Shown: positions 44,792 through 54,254 of the stretch, one piece after another
Layout: each line of letters begins with the position of its first letter
Position numbering within the stretch: position 1 is the stretch's first letter
NCBI RefSeq assembly: GCF_947496855.1
Contig: NZ_CANMED010000003.1
Span: forward strand, 558,001 to 622,000
Length of the DNA stretch: 64,000 nucleotides
Source: an uncultured Aquimarina sp.
GTDB taxonomy: Bacteria > Bacteroidota > Bacteroidia > Flavobacteriales > Flavobacteriaceae
Reading direction: 5' to 3'
Notes under the pieces: generated by a model
The model's input: the letters and a program-made list of their open reading frames with translations, nothing else
The model's database searches: none
What the model was told of the DNA's origin: nothing
Translations under genes and position numbers: made by a program

Positions 44792-44887
44792 CTTTGTTTG
44801 TTCTAAAGAAATGGTAAATTTCTAATAAAAAAACCTGAGCAATAAAGTCAAAGGAAAAAGAGCTAAAACTCTTTTTTTTTTAACACA

Positions 44888-44963
44888 ACATTAAGTAACA
44901 ATTCTTCTCGTAGTAACATTAACTACTATAAAGACATATATCTTGAGTGTCTCTAAATGTTCA
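44888..44963 (+). promoter_or_regulatory. Upstream control region of the second double-glycine peptide
   Basis: Homologous to 41763-41834. The core GAGTGTCTCTAAATGTTCA is at 44945-44963. Direct repeats AGTAACA (44894) and AGTAACA (44912) are 18 bp apart. No exact TAnnTTTG box is present, so a regulated or alternative-sigma promoter is likely. Confidence 0.6.
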
Positions 44964-44996
44964 AGATGGTACAAATCATTATTAAAAATTTATAGT

Positions 44997-45224
44997 ATGT
45001 TAAAAAACATTTTAAATTTAAATGGAGTTCAAAAATTAGAAAAAGAAGAACAAAAATCAGTTCAAGGAGGAAATCCTATCCTAATAGAAGCTCCAAGTTG
45101 TAACTATTATTGTAGCGGCACAACCGCGAGATTAAGTAATGGAAATTATCTAAACTGCCCTGCAATTATTCATAATGCACCACAATGTAATGGAGATGAC
45201 GATGGTATTGAGATTTGGGCTTAA
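44997..45224 (+). CDS. Small double-glycine leader peptide, second copy (bacteriocin/RiPP-like)
   Basis: 75 residues from the ATG at 44997; the frame stays open upstream to 44943, but that part is promoter DNA. The leader starts MLKNILNLNGVQKLE and ends KSVQGG at residue 26, followed by a 49-residue core beginning NPILIEAPSC with four Cys (SCNYYC, NCP, QCN) and an acidic C-terminus (GDDDGIEIWA). The leader is closely related to the peptide at 13914, with the first 24 bases identical, but the cores are unrelated. Export through a C39 peptidase transporter is expected from the GG site; none is in the window. Thioether cyclisation by the nearby LanC is possible but unproven. Confidence 0.72.
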   Translation: MLKNILNLNGVQKLEKEEQKSVQGGNPILIEAPSCNYYCSGTTARLSNGNYLNCPAIIHNAPQCNGDDDGIEIWA

Positions 45225-45246
45225 TTAGCAATAAGTGAAATTTCAT

Positions 45247-45280
45247 AAAAAGGTGTAGAAGCTAGCTTCTACACCTTTTT
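45247..45280. terminator. Bidirectional terminator between peptide gene and recQ
   Basis: A perfect palindrome of 34 bp with arms AAAAAGGTGTAGAAGC and GCTTCTACACCTTTTT around TA. It serves both convergent genes. Confidence 0.9.
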
Positions 45281-45296
45281 ATATTTTTATATATCA

Positions 45297-47504
45297 CTAG
45301 TTAGCTACATCACTAATAAACTTGATTCGATATAGTCTTAGTTCTTCATCATCATAGTCACCATCAAACTCTTCAATAGCAGTATCTATTTTATCGTTTT
45401 CGGCTTCTATAAAATATTCATGGATTTCCTCTTGTTGGTCTTCATCAAGTATTTCATCAATCCAGTACGTAATATTAAGCTTAGTTCCACTATATACGAT
45501 AGCCTCCATCTCCTTGATAAACTCATTCATATTCATACCCTTAGCCGCAGCGATATCATCTAGCGGTAATTTTCTATCTACGTTCTGGATGATATATAAT
45601 TTAAGACCACTATTAGCTCCAGTACTTTTTACAACAAAATCATCCGGACGCATGATATCATTTTCTTCTACATATTTAGAAATAAGTGCTACAAATTCTT
45701 TTCCATATTTTTTAGCTTTACCTTCTCCTACTCCATGTACATTCCCTAATTCTTCAATATTTACCGGATATTTCAGTGCCATATCCTCTAAAGACGGATC
45801 TTGAAATACCACAAAAGGTGGAACTCCTAATTTCTTTGCTACACTTTTCCTTAAATCTTTTAGCATCCCCACCAATCGATTATCTGTTCCTACTCCTTTA
45901 CCTGCAGATTTGGCAGCAGTAATAATAGAATCATCTTTAGTTTCATTAAAGACATGATCTTCTGTCATCATAAAACCAACTGGGGATTCAATAAACTCTC
46001 TTCCTTTAGGAGTTATTCTGATAACACCATATGTTTCTATATCTTTTTTTAAATATCCAGCGACTAACACTTGTCTGATTAATGCCATCCAATATTTATC
46101 TTCTCTAGATTTACCAGTCCCAAAAAATGGTTGTTCGTGGGTCTTATGAGAAATAATCAGTGCATTACTTTTACCAATTAATGTACTTACTAAGTCTTTA
46201 GATTTATAAATTTCTCCGGTTTTACTCACAACCTTTAACAGCAATTGAACCTCATCTTTTGCTTCGTGCTTTTTCTTTGGATTACGCACATTATCGTCCA
46301 TATCCGCGCCATCTCCTGTAACGTCATCAAACTCTTCCCCAAAATAATGCAATATAAATTTACGTCTAGAGATTGAGGTTTCTGCAAAAGCCACTACTTC
46401 TTGTAAAAGTGCATGACCTATTTCCTGTTCTGCCACAGGTTTACCACTCATAAACTTTTCCAGTTTTTCGATATCCTTGTATGCATAATATGCTAAACAA
46501 TGCCCTTCTCCTCCATCTCTACCAGCACGACCTGTTTCCTGATAGTAACTCTCTATACTTTTGGGTATATCATGATGGATTACAAAACGTACATCCGGTT
46601 TATCAATACCCATTCCGAAAGCTATGGTAGCAACTACTACATCAGCATCTTCCATAAGAAACATATCCTGATGTTTTGCACGTGTTTTAGCGTCCAAACC
46701 AGCATGATATGGGACTGCTTTCACTCCGTTTACTTCTAACGTCTGAGCAAGTTCCTCTACCCTTTTTCTACTTAGACAATATACGATACCACTTTTACCA
46801 CTATTTTGTTTTACAAAACGAATAATATCAGCATCAACATTCTTCGTCTTAGGGCGTATTTCGTAAAATAAATTAGGACGATTAAACGATGCTTTAAAAG
46901 TTGTAGCATTACTCATTGCTAAATTCTTAAGAATATCTTCTTGCACTTTTGGAGTAGCTGTTGCGGTAAGTCCAATAATTGGAATATTCTCTCCTATTCT
47001 CTTTATAATATTCTTCAGATTCCTATATTCTGGTCTAAAATCGTGACCCCATTCACTAATACAATGGGCTTCATCAACAGCCAAAAAAGAAATCTTTTGT
47101 TCTTTTAAAAAATCTACGTATTCTTCCTTTGTTAAAGACTCCGGAGCTACATAAAGCAATTTAGTTACCCCATTGACAATATCTTCTTTTACTCTCTTAA
47201 CCTCAGATTTATTAAGGGAAGAATTCAGTACATGAGCTATTCCTTCTTCTGAAGAAATACTTCGAATAGCATCTACTTGATTTTTCATTAGTGCGATCAA
47301 AGGAGAAACTACAATAGCCGTTCCTTCACACATTAAAGCAGGTAGCTGGTAGCAAAGGGATTTTCCACCACCTGTAGGCATAATAACAAAAGTATTTTGA
47401 TTACTTAAAATACTTTCTATTACCTTTTCCTGCAATCCTCTAAATTGACTAAAACCAAAGTACTTTTTTAAAGCTCCTTGTAAGTCGGTTTCGTTCAAAC
47501 TCAT
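45297..47504 (-). CDS. recQ: ATP-dependent DNA helicase RecQ
   Basis: 735 residues. Superfamily 2 helicase core: Walker A in MPTGGGKSLCYQLPA, DEAH in AVDEAHCISEWGHDFRPEYR, and motif VI in QETGRAGRDG. Instead of the four-Cys zinc cluster, the segment after the core lacks an obvious Cys tetrad, as in many Bacteroidota RecQ. Winged-helix RQC (TYGVIRITPKGREF) and HRDC domains (LRKSVAKKLGVPPFVVFQD) follow. A C-terminal extension of ~120 residues is acidic (EEFDGDYDDEEL). It unwinds DNA 3'-5' in recombination and fork repair. It is monocistronic and divergent from the kdsD-like gene. Confidence 0.93.
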   Translation of the reverse strand: MSLNETDLQGALKKYFGFSQFRGLQEKVIESILSNQNTFVIMPTGGGKSLCYQLPALMCEGTAIVVSPLIALMKNQVDAIRSISSEEGIAHVLNSSLNKSEVKRVKEDIVNGVTKLLYVAPESLTKEEYVDFLKEQKISFLAVDEAHCISEWGHDFRPEYRNLKNIIKRIGENIPIIGLTATATPKVQEDILKNLAMSNATTFKASFNRPNLFYEIRPKTKNVDADIIRFVKQNSGKSGIVYCLSRKRVEELAQTLEVNGVKAVPYHAGLDAKTRAKHQDMFLMEDADVVVATIAFGMGIDKPDVRFVIHHDIPKSIESYYQETGRAGRDGGEGHCLAYYAYKDIEKLEKFMSGKPVAEQEIGHALLQEVVAFAETSISRRKFILHYFGEEFDDVTGDGADMDDNVRNPKKKHEAKDEVQLLLKVVSKTGEIYKSKDLVSTLIGKSNALIISHKTHEQPFFGTGKSREDKYWMALIRQVLVAGYLKKDIETYGVIRITPKGREFIESPVGFMMTEDHVFNETKDDSIITAAKSAGKGVGTDNRLVGMLKDLRKSVAKKLGVPPFVVFQDPSLEDMALKYPVNIEELGNVHGVGEGKAKKYGKEFVALISKYVEENDIMRPDDFVVKSTGANSGLKLYIIQNVDRKLPLDDIAAAKGMNMNEFIKEMEAIVYSGTKLNITYWIDEILDEDQQEEIHEYFIEAENDKIDTAIEEFDGDYDDEELRLYRIKFISDVAN

Positions 47505-47651
47505 TAAATTGTTTAACTTTTATATACCAATTAAATTAAAATCGTTATCACTAAAACCTTTTTCCCCATTAAAGATCTAGTGGATTGTTCTTTTTTCAAA
47601 AAGTTACCAAAGATAAGCAAACAAAAAATAGTAAGCTTTTTTTCGGCACTA

Positions 47652-47682
47652 TTTAAAATTCATAAGGTATTACATACCTTTG
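47652..47682 (+). promoter_or_regulatory. Promoter of the KpsF/GutQ isomerase gene
   Basis: TTTA (47652-47655), 19 nt, then TACCTTTG (47675-47682), one base from the ideal Bacteroidota promoter. It lies 52 bp before the TTG start. Confidence 0.55.
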
Positions 47683-47734
47683 CATAATTAAAGATAATAA
47701 AATCTTTAGTTATAACACGCAAATTTTATAAATT

Positions 47735-48700
47735 TTGAACACCCTCGATACTATTATTTCTTTTGCCCAAAAAACCATTAACGAAGAAGCCAAAGCTATT
47801 GCACATCTGGAACAACTTATCGACCAGGAATTTGCCGAAGCTGTAACCACCATACATAATTCTAACGGTCGCGTTATTATTACAGGAATAGGTAAGAGTG
47901 CTATTATTGCTTCAAAAATAGTCGCTACTATGAATTCTACCGGTACCCCAGCGGTATTTATGCATGCTGCTGATGCCATTCATGGAGATTTAGGTAATAT
48001 TCTTAAAGATGATGTGGTGATTTGCATTTCTAAAAGTGGAAATACACCCGAAATCAAAGTACTAGTTCCTTTAATTAAAAACTTTAACAATACTTTAATT
48101 GGGATCACTTCTAATAAAGAATCTTTTCTAGGAAAAGAAGCAGACTTTGTATTAAATGCTTTTGTAGAAAAAGAGGCTTGTCCTAATAACCTAGCCCCTA
48201 CTACAAGTACCACAGCACAATTAGTTATAGGCGATGCCGTTGCGGTATGTTTATTGAATTTAAAAGGTTTTTCTAGTAATGATTTCGCCAAATATCATCC
48301 TGGTGGAGCCCTAGGTAAAAAATTATATCTTCGTGTAAACGATATTACCTCAAAAAACGAAAAGCCCGAAGTTAGTGCAGCGTCTAATATCAATTCTGTT
48401 ATTGTAGAAATGACCGAAAAAAGATTGGGTGCTACCGCAGTAACTCGAGATAGCGAAATTATTGGAATCATTACAGATGGAGATCTACGTAGAATGTTAA
48501 CCACTAATACTTCTTTTGAAGGATTGACCGCAGAAGATATTATGTCTCCAAATCCTAAACGTATTGATGTAAATGCCATGGCCGTTGATGCCCTAGACAG
48601 ACTAGAAGAATATGGAATATCACAATTATTAGCAGAAGAAAAAGGTAAGTATGCAGGGCTTTTGCATATTCATGATCTAATGAGAGAAGGTATTTTATAA
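47735..48700 (+). CDS. kdsD: Arabinose-5-phosphate isomerase (KpsF/GutQ/KdsD family)
   Basis: 321 residues from a TTG start. The SIS sugar-isomerase domain (about 35-170) shows RVIITGIGKSAIIASKIVAT, then VVICISKSGNTPEI and CPNNLAPTTSTTAQLV. Two CBS domains (205-320) end the protein (LGATAVTRDSEIIGIITDGD, MSPNPKRIDVNAMAVDALDR). It converts ribulose-5-phosphate to arabinose-5-phosphate, the precursor of KDO in lipopolysaccharide. It is followed at 1 bp by tatC, and further along by lptB, which serves LPS export. Confidence 0.9.
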   Translation: MNTLDTIISFAQKTINEEAKAIAHLEQLIDQEFAEAVTTIHNSNGRVIITGIGKSAIIASKIVATMNSTGTPAVFMHAADAIHGDLGNILKDDVVICISKSGNTPEIKVLVPLIKNFNNTLIGITSNKESFLGKEADFVLNAFVEKEACPNNLAPTTSTTAQLVIGDAVAVCLLNLKGFSSNDFAKYHPGGALGKKLYLRVNDITSKNEKPEVSAASNINSVIVEMTEKRLGATAVTRDSEIIGIITDGDLRRMLTTNTSFEGLTAEDIMSPNPKRIDVNAMAVDALDRLEEYGISQLLAEEKGKYAGLLHIHDLMREGIL

Positions 48701-48701
48701 T

Positions 48702-49532
48702 ATGGAGGAAAAAACGACGAAAGATCCACAAGCTATGTCTTTTCTGGATCACCTAGAGGAGTTACGTTGGCATCTAATCAGAGCTACCGTAGCTATTTTA
48801 ATTGCAGCGATCGCTGCTTTTATAGCCAAAGAATTTATCTTTGACGTATTAATTTTTGGTCCTAAAAAACCTGATTTTCCTACATATAAAGGACTCTGTA
48901 ACTTATCAAAACTATTAGGCTTGGATGAAAGCCTATGCTTTAAAGAATTACCTTTTAGTGTACAAAGTCGAAAAGTTGCTGGACAGTTCTCTGTCCATAT
49001 TTGGACATCTATTACGGCAGGTTTTATAGCTGCTTTCCCATATGTTTTATATGAATTTTGGAAATTTATTGCTCCTGCAATGCATAGTAACGAAAAAAAA
49101 CATTCTAAAGGGTTTATCATAATTTGCTCATTTCTATTTTTCCTAGGCGTTCTTTTCGGATACTACGTGATTACTCCATTATCTATTAATTTCTTAGGCG
49201 GATATCAGGTAAGTGAAGAAGTCCTTAATGAATTCGATATTGATAGTTATATTGGACTATTAAGAGCTTCAGTAATTGCTTGTGGGTTAATATTTGAGTT
49301 GCCAGTAATCATGTTTTTCCTAACTAAAGTAGGTTTGGTAACTCCAGAATTCTTAAAAAAATACAGAAAATTTGCTCTGGTAATTGTTTTAATTTTATCA
49401 GCAGTAATTACACCACCGGATATTGCAAGTCAGGTTATTGTTGCAATTCCTATTTTAGTGTTATACGAGATAAGTATCTTTATTTCTAAAATGGTGATCA
49501 AAAAACAAAACAAATTAATATCGAAAACCTAA
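48702..49532 (+). CDS. tatC: Twin-arginine translocase subunit TatC
   Basis: 276 residues with six transmembrane helices. Family motifs are MSFLDHLEELRWHLIRATVA at the N-terminus (the conserved F-L-D-H-LEELR), FWKFIAPAMHSNEKKH in the first large loop and PLSINFLGGYQVSEEV. There is a flavobacterial insertion in the first periplasmic loop (PTYKGLCNLSKLLGLDESLC). It is the receptor for twin-arginine signal peptides in the inner membrane. Its stop overlaps the next gene's start (TAATG). No tatA is adjacent in the window. Confidence 0.95.
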   Translation: MEEKTTKDPQAMSFLDHLEELRWHLIRATVAILIAAIAAFIAKEFIFDVLIFGPKKPDFPTYKGLCNLSKLLGLDESLCFKELPFSVQSRKVAGQFSVHIWTSITAGFIAAFPYVLYEFWKFIAPAMHSNEKKHSKGFIIICSFLFFLGVLFGYYVITPLSINFLGGYQVSEEVLNEFDIDSYIGLLRASVIACGLIFELPVIMFFLTKVGLVTPEFLKKYRKFALVIVLILSAVITPPDIASQVIVAIPILVLYEISIFISKMVIKKQNKLISKT

Positions 49533-49882
49533 TGAGTAACGTAGTAGAAGAGTTTAATGAATATAGAGAGAAAATGAACTCTCGTATTTTAGAAGACAAT
49601 AATAAAATCATTAAAAGAATTTTCAATTTAGACACTAATGCTTTTATGAAAGGAGCTTTGGATGTAAAAACAAAAGAGTTGTTAGGCTTAGTAGCTTCAG
49701 CTGTTCTTAGATGCGATGATTGTGTAAGGTATCATTTAGAGACCTGCTACAAAGAAGGTTTAACTAAAGAAGAAGTGGTAGAAACCCTAAGTATTGCTAC
49801 TTTGGTTGGTGGTACTATTGTAATACCTCATTTACGTCGTGCATATGAGTTTTGGGATGCATTGGAAGCAAAAGAATCTTAA
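49532..49882 (+). CDS. Carboxymuconolactone decarboxylase family protein
   Basis: 116 residues of the AhpD/CMD fold. The active-site Cys pair is in AVLRCDDCVRYHLE (CxxC with the following His), and EVVETLSIATLVGGTIVIPH is the typical C-terminal helix. Such proteins are peroxidase/disulfide reductase-like, but the exact role is unknown. It overlaps tatC by 1 bp, so it is translationally coupled. Confidence 0.85.
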   Translation: MSNVVEEFNEYREKMNSRILEDNNKIIKRIFNLDTNAFMKGALDVKTKELLGLVASAVLRCDDCVRYHLETCYKEGLTKEEVVETLSIATLVGGTIVIPHLRRAYEFWDALEAKES

Positions 49883-50051
49883 ATTTCAGGTTCAAAAGAA
49901 TAGTGTAAATTTATCAGCTCATTTTAGCAACACTAAATATTTAAAGAAGTCATTCTGGTTATAAAATGAGACATTGGTGAAAAGTTAATTTTAATGATGC
50001 ATTTTTAATGGCGAATTCCATCTGACCTTTAAAAATAAACAAAAATAACAG

Positions 50052-50792
50052 ATGAAATTAAAAGCAGAAAATCTAATAAAATCATACAAAGGAAGAAAAG
50101 TAGTAAAAGGGATTTCTTTGGAAGTAAACCAAGGAGAAATTGTAGGGCTCTTAGGACCTAATGGAGCTGGTAAAACGACTTCTTTTTATATGATTGTTGG
50201 CCTGGTAAAACCTAATGGTGGTAAAATCACACTAGATACTACGGACATCACTAAATTTCCGATGTATAAACGTGCTCAGAATGGAATTGGATATTTAGCA
50301 CAGGAAGCTTCTGTTTTTAGAAAATTAAGTATTGAAGATAATATATTAAGTGTTCTACAATTAACAAAGTTGTCTAAAAAAGAGCAACTGCATAAGATGG
50401 AGTCCCTAATAGAAGAATTTGGTTTAGGACATATTAGAAAAAATCGTGGTGATTTATTAAGTGGTGGTGAACGACGCCGAACAGAAATAGCCCGAGCATT
50501 GGCTACCGACCCTAATTTTATTCTACTTGATGAACCTTTTGCAGGAGTTGATCCAGTAGCAGTAGAAGATATTCAAAGGATTGTAGCGCAGCTAAAAAAC
50601 AAAAATATTGGTATTCTGATTACTGATCATAATGTACAGGAAACACTTGCAATCACAGATAGAACCTATTTAATGTTCGAAGGAAGTATTCTTAAAGCAG
50701 GAAAACCAGAAGAGTTAGCTGAAGACGAAATGGTGCGTAAAGTATATCTTGGTCAAAATTTTGAATTAAGAAAAAAGAAATTAGATTTTTAG
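50052..50792 (+). CDS. lptB: LPS export ABC transporter ATP-binding protein
   Basis: 246 residues, all nucleotide-binding domain. Walker A is [17 protein letters not shown]-loop is [13 protein letters not shown], signature is [15 protein letters not shown], Walker B is [20 protein letters not shown], and the switch His is in [12 protein letters not shown]. The [12 protein letters not shown] and AGVDPVAV blocks are the hallmarks of LptB, which drives lipopolysaccharide from the inner membrane with LptFGC. It lies in the cluster with kdsD-like and tatC genes. Confidence 0.94.
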   Translation: MKLKAENLIKSYKGRKVVKGISLEVNQGEIVGLLGPNGAGKTTSFYMIVGLVKPNGGKITLDTTDITKFPMYKRAQNGIGYLAQEASVFRKLSIEDNILSVLQLTKLSKKEQLHKMESLIEEFGLGHIRKNRGDLLSGGERRRTEIARALATDPNFILLDEPFAGVDPVAVEDIQRIVAQLKNKNIGILITDHNVQETLAITDRTYLMFEGSILKAGKPEELAEDEMVRKVYLGQNFELRKKKLDF

Positions 50793-50805
50793 ATCGACTC
50801 TTATT

Positions 50806-51774
50806 CTATTCATATAAAATTTTTGGTGTGCATTTTTCAATTATAAATTCTAATTGATTAAAAGTAATATCCTTTTTACTCACTTTTAACTGTACCAATA
50901 ATCCTTTAGAATTTATAGGCTTATTCTGATCAAATATAAAATTACCTATACTATAGTAAATTGGTTTTTGTTTATACAACTCTACTGTTTGGATTGTATG
51001 AGGGTGATGTCCAATAATACCGTCAGCCCCAGAATCAATTAATAGATACGCTTGCTGCTTTTGATATGTTAGTGGAACCCGCGTATGTTCTGCTCCCCAA
51101 TGTAATTGAACTATAACTACCGAATTAGGCTCCTTACTCTTTAATTTCTTAATCTTATAAGAAATTGTTTCAAAAGAATCTTCGCATACACAAGGTTTAT
51201 CCTCTAGGAACATCCAATTTTCTGATGGAACCTGAAGAGAGGAGAACACATAAACATTTCTAGGAGTGGTTGCTATTAATTGCGGTTGACAAGCTTGTTT
51301 AGTATCCTTGCCATATCCTAAAGGCGTCAAACCAGTATCTAGGATATTCCTATTCGTATCTACAAGACCTTTTCTACCCTGATCCATAGAATGATTATTA
51401 GCCATATTAAGATGAGTAATTCCATGATCTTTTAATGACATTAACCAAGACGGTTCTGCTCTAAAAATAAATTTTTTATTGATCGGTTCTTTTATAGCTG
51501 TAGCAGGACATTCTAGGTTTGCAATAACAACATCACTTTTTCCAAAAACTGAATCTATAGATGAATCAAACAAACTATCCATTCCTAAATGCTCAATACG
51601 ATTCCTTACCCCTCGGTCTAATAACAGATCTCCAGCAAAAACAATACTAACCTCATTGGAACTATTATTAAACACATCACAAGAATCAAACGCTACTAGG
51701 GTAATCAGCAATACAACAACCAATATGTAAAACTTGTATTGAATCAAAAAAGAATGTTTAGTTTCTTTTAACAT
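50806..51774 (-). CDS. CapA family protein (PGA-synthesis CapA-like metallophosphatase fold)
   Basis: 322 residues. There is one N-terminal transmembrane/signal segment (FYILVVVLLITLVAFDSC), with a Cys that could serve as a lipobox. The CapA/calcineurin-like domain follows: VSIVFAGDLLLDRGVRNRI, VVIANLECPAT, HLNMANNHSMDQG, VIVQLHWGAEHTRVPLTYQK, and IGHHPHTIQTVELYKQKPIYYSIGNFIFD. The family is named for poly-gamma-glutamate capsule synthesis, but most members have unknown roles. Its start overlaps the end of the DUF3160 gene by 7 bp, so it belongs to that operon. Confidence 0.87.
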   Translation of the reverse strand: MLKETKHSFLIQYKFYILVVVLLITLVAFDSCDVFNNSSNEVSIVFAGDLLLDRGVRNRIEHLGMDSLFDSSIDSVFGKSDVVIANLECPATAIKEPINKKFIFRAEPSWLMSLKDHGITHLNMANNHSMDQGRKGLVDTNRNILDTGLTPLGYGKDTKQACQPQLIATTPRNVYVFSSLQVPSENWMFLEDKPCVCEDSFETISYKIKKLKSKEPNSVVIVQLHWGAEHTRVPLTYQKQQAYLLIDSGADGIIGHHPHTIQTVELYKQKPIYYSIGNFIFDQNKPINSKGLLVQLKVSKKDITFNQLEFIIEKCTPKILYE

Positions 51775-54239
51775 CCCGAACTATAGAATATTTTTTCATT
51801 GGTTTCAGGAACAGGTATTGGCACAATAATATCTTTCATCCATTCTGGTATTCCTTTTGCTTCATTGTTTTCTATCATTTCCTGCCATTCTTCATCTGTT
51901 AAACGATTTCCCATCGGAAGATGAAATTCATGATATCCAAATACTGCACCTTTGGTTATATATAAATATCCTTCAATTTCTACCACTGCATATATATCGT
52001 TTACGTTTCCCGTTGCTACATGCAAAATACCTTTGTCGGGGTTGTTATCACCATTGGCTGTATAGATATCTGCTACAACCGCCACTGATTTATCAGCTCC
52101 TTTTACGTTATGCCAACCATCGAGGTATTGATCTTTTTGTTTAACAAGGTCTAATGTCAACCATTCGAATGTACTACCTATTATTTCTATCTGACCATAC
52201 TCTTGTACAGATAACTTCTTACCGGCAAGTTCTTTTTTACTCGCAGATAATAAAAACTCTGCATTTTCTCTTAAACCGGTTGTGATTCTAGAAATATTAG
52301 AGTTTAACAACTTATTTCTTTCTAAGACAGATTTTGTTAAATCTATTAATTCAATAACGGTATTCCAATATCCTATATTAGGTTCTACATAACCGACAGT
52401 ATATGGACTTGGCACCTCTTCTCCAGATCCACACTCAGCTGCCATTGGTTGTTCTGCATAAAGAATAGAATCGTGTTTAAGTTCTGCCCAAGATGCCAAT
52501 GATGCATTTAAGTTCTTCTTATCCCATTGCGAAGTTTGCATAAAATAAGGATATTTATCATTCGGCTTTTGTAACTCCAATAAACTTTGTATCCATTTAC
52601 TATATAAAGTAGCATCCCAATTAAGATCACCCATTTCTTGCTGCATATCAGAAAGCAACGTAGGGTACTCACTCCATTTTTCACCTTCTTTTAACTCATT
52701 CAATAATAAGTTTTCTGCTGATGCGCTCCCAAAAGCAGCCATTACATCTAAACCTTGTGGATATGGGCGTTTAGAAACTTTACTTTTTAGATCTACTAAA
52801 TTCTGAAGAACATCGTTATCAGATAAATATCGTTGTGGGATAAAGTTGATTTTTATTTTACAACTTCCACCACCTGATTTTATTTTATCTTTAATATCTG
52901 CCATTTTTTTCACTTCCTCCTTCATTTTTTCTATAACAGCTGTATTCTGTAAAATCTCCTCTATCGGAAGTTCTTCTTTTTCAATTAAATCTATCAAATC
53001 TAAAAAGGAAACATTATCGGGCTGACCTATTATAAAATTAATCGGTTCCATTATTGCCTTATACTTCTGTAATGTCTCTTTCTTAAAATTTGGACTGTCT
53101 CCTAAAACAGATGCATTCACCAAAGCTCTTTTGAATTGCAAATCATTATTGAGACAAAAAGGCGCAGATTGCAACCACATCATTGCACTAAAATATCGTT
53201 TTAACGTTTCGGTACTAGTATAATGACCTCGAGGTTTAAACAAACTATAAGGAAAGTTGACCTCCTGAAATTCTAAAAACTTAGAAGTACTATCTTCTGC
53301 ATTCTTAATTGACATTAATTCAGTTTCATAATGTTGCTCATAACCTGATGGTACTTCTATTTTTTTATCAGTTAAAACAGTATATGCTATCGCATAATAT
53401 GTATGATTGAATTTTGCTATTTCTCTGATAGATTCATCAGAGGCAGAAGTTACTAACCCTTGCATATCCTTTATCATTGATTCACAGATCTGAGACAGGA
53501 TAGGAATAAATTGCTCTTCTTCTATTTGTTTAAGGATGTAACCAAAATACATATGGAACAATTGCATATACATATCTGTTGTTACAAAATTCGGGAACTC
53601 TGCGTAATCATTCTGTTCGTATAAGTGAAATAACTGAATATTGTTATTAGGTACAATTGCAAAACCATTCTTACCTAACATGCTCATTAACTCAGGTGCG
53701 GGTTCATTTAATTGAAAAAGGTTCACGACATTACTCACATTCGCCAATTGCTTGCCCCCTTTTTGTATTAAATTTTGTCCTTTTAATTCATCTTCTCTTT
53801 TTTTCAATTTCTCAATAAAAATTGTTTCTTCATTCGAATAGGAAATAGGTTCTATATCCTTCCCTCCTTCTTCTGCCCAATAACGATCTTCCATTCTTTC
53901 ATCGTACCAACTTGTAGCACTAAAAGTATATCTGAGATCACCTTTCATAAAACAATAGCCTTGTTTAGCAGCAAAACTGTTACGCAAAATCCTAATTTCA
54001 TAAAGACTTAACGAAGAAACATTCATTTTTAAATCAATATCTCCTCCTAATTGTTCTATATCTAATTCGCCATTGATCAAAATAGGATTCTCTACATCTT
54101 CATTAAGTTCTTCATGCTTTTCTACTTTTTCAACAACATTTGGAGAAGCAACAGTTTGTTTTTTTTCTTCGGATTTTTTATCACCTCCACAGGCGATTAA
54201 AAACAAAATGAAACTAGTAAAGAGTATCTGTCTTTTCAT
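51768..54239 (-). CDS. DUF3160 lipoprotein with YARHG domain
   Basis: 823 residues with a lipobox (LFLIAC, Cys at about residue 17). An N-terminal YARHG domain lies at about 70-130 (LYEIRILRNSFAAKQGYCFM, YTFSATSWY). The DUF3160 domain fills most of the rest (FVTTDMYMQLFHMYFGYILK, LQSAPFCLNNDLQFKRAL, YPQGLDVMAAFGSASAENLL, SWAELKHDSILYAEQ). DUF3160 proteins are large exported helical proteins of unknown function. It is preceded by a small lipoprotein-like gene and followed by an overlapping CapA-family gene. Confidence 0.88.
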   Translation of the reverse strand: MKRQILFTSFILFLIACGGDKKSEEKKQTVASPNVVEKVEKHEELNEDVENPILINGELDIEQLGGDIDLKMNVSSLSLYEIRILRNSFAAKQGYCFMKGDLRYTFSATSWYDERMEDRYWAEEGGKDIEPISYSNEETIFIEKLKKREDELKGQNLIQKGGKQLANVSNVVNLFQLNEPAPELMSMLGKNGFAIVPNNNIQLFHLYEQNDYAEFPNFVTTDMYMQLFHMYFGYILKQIEEEQFIPILSQICESMIKDMQGLVTSASDESIREIAKFNHTYYAIAYTVLTDKKIEVPSGYEQHYETELMSIKNAEDSTSKFLEFQEVNFPYSLFKPRGHYTSTETLKRYFSAMMWLQSAPFCLNNDLQFKRALVNASVLGDSPNFKKETLQKYKAIMEPINFIIGQPDNVSFLDLIDLIEKEELPIEEILQNTAVIEKMKEEVKKMADIKDKIKSGGGSCKIKINFIPQRYLSDNDVLQNLVDLKSKVSKRPYPQGLDVMAAFGSASAENLLLNELKEGEKWSEYPTLLSDMQQEMGDLNWDATLYSKWIQSLLELQKPNDKYPYFMQTSQWDKKNLNASLASWAELKHDSILYAEQPMAAECGSGEEVPSPYTVGYVEPNIGYWNTVIELIDLTKSVLERNKLLNSNISRITTGLRENAEFLLSASKKELAGKKLSVQEYGQIEIIGSTFEWLTLDLVKQKDQYLDGWHNVKGADKSVAVVADIYTANGDNNPDKGILHVATGNVNDIYAVVEIEGYLYITKGAVFGYHEFHLPMGNRLTDEEWQEMIENNEAKGIPEWMKDIIVPIPVPETNEKIFYSSGC

Positions 54240-54254
54240 AATTCTTTTTATTTA

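Noticed and set aside
44943-44996. N-terminal extension of the second GG peptide from a TTG
   Set aside because: The region is homologous to non-coding DNA upstream of the lanthipeptide-like gene, and the leader matches the peptide at 13914 from the ATG at 44997.
47980-48291. 103-codon frame antisense to the sugar-phosphate isomerase gene
   Set aside because: It is a shadow of the SIS domain coding strand.
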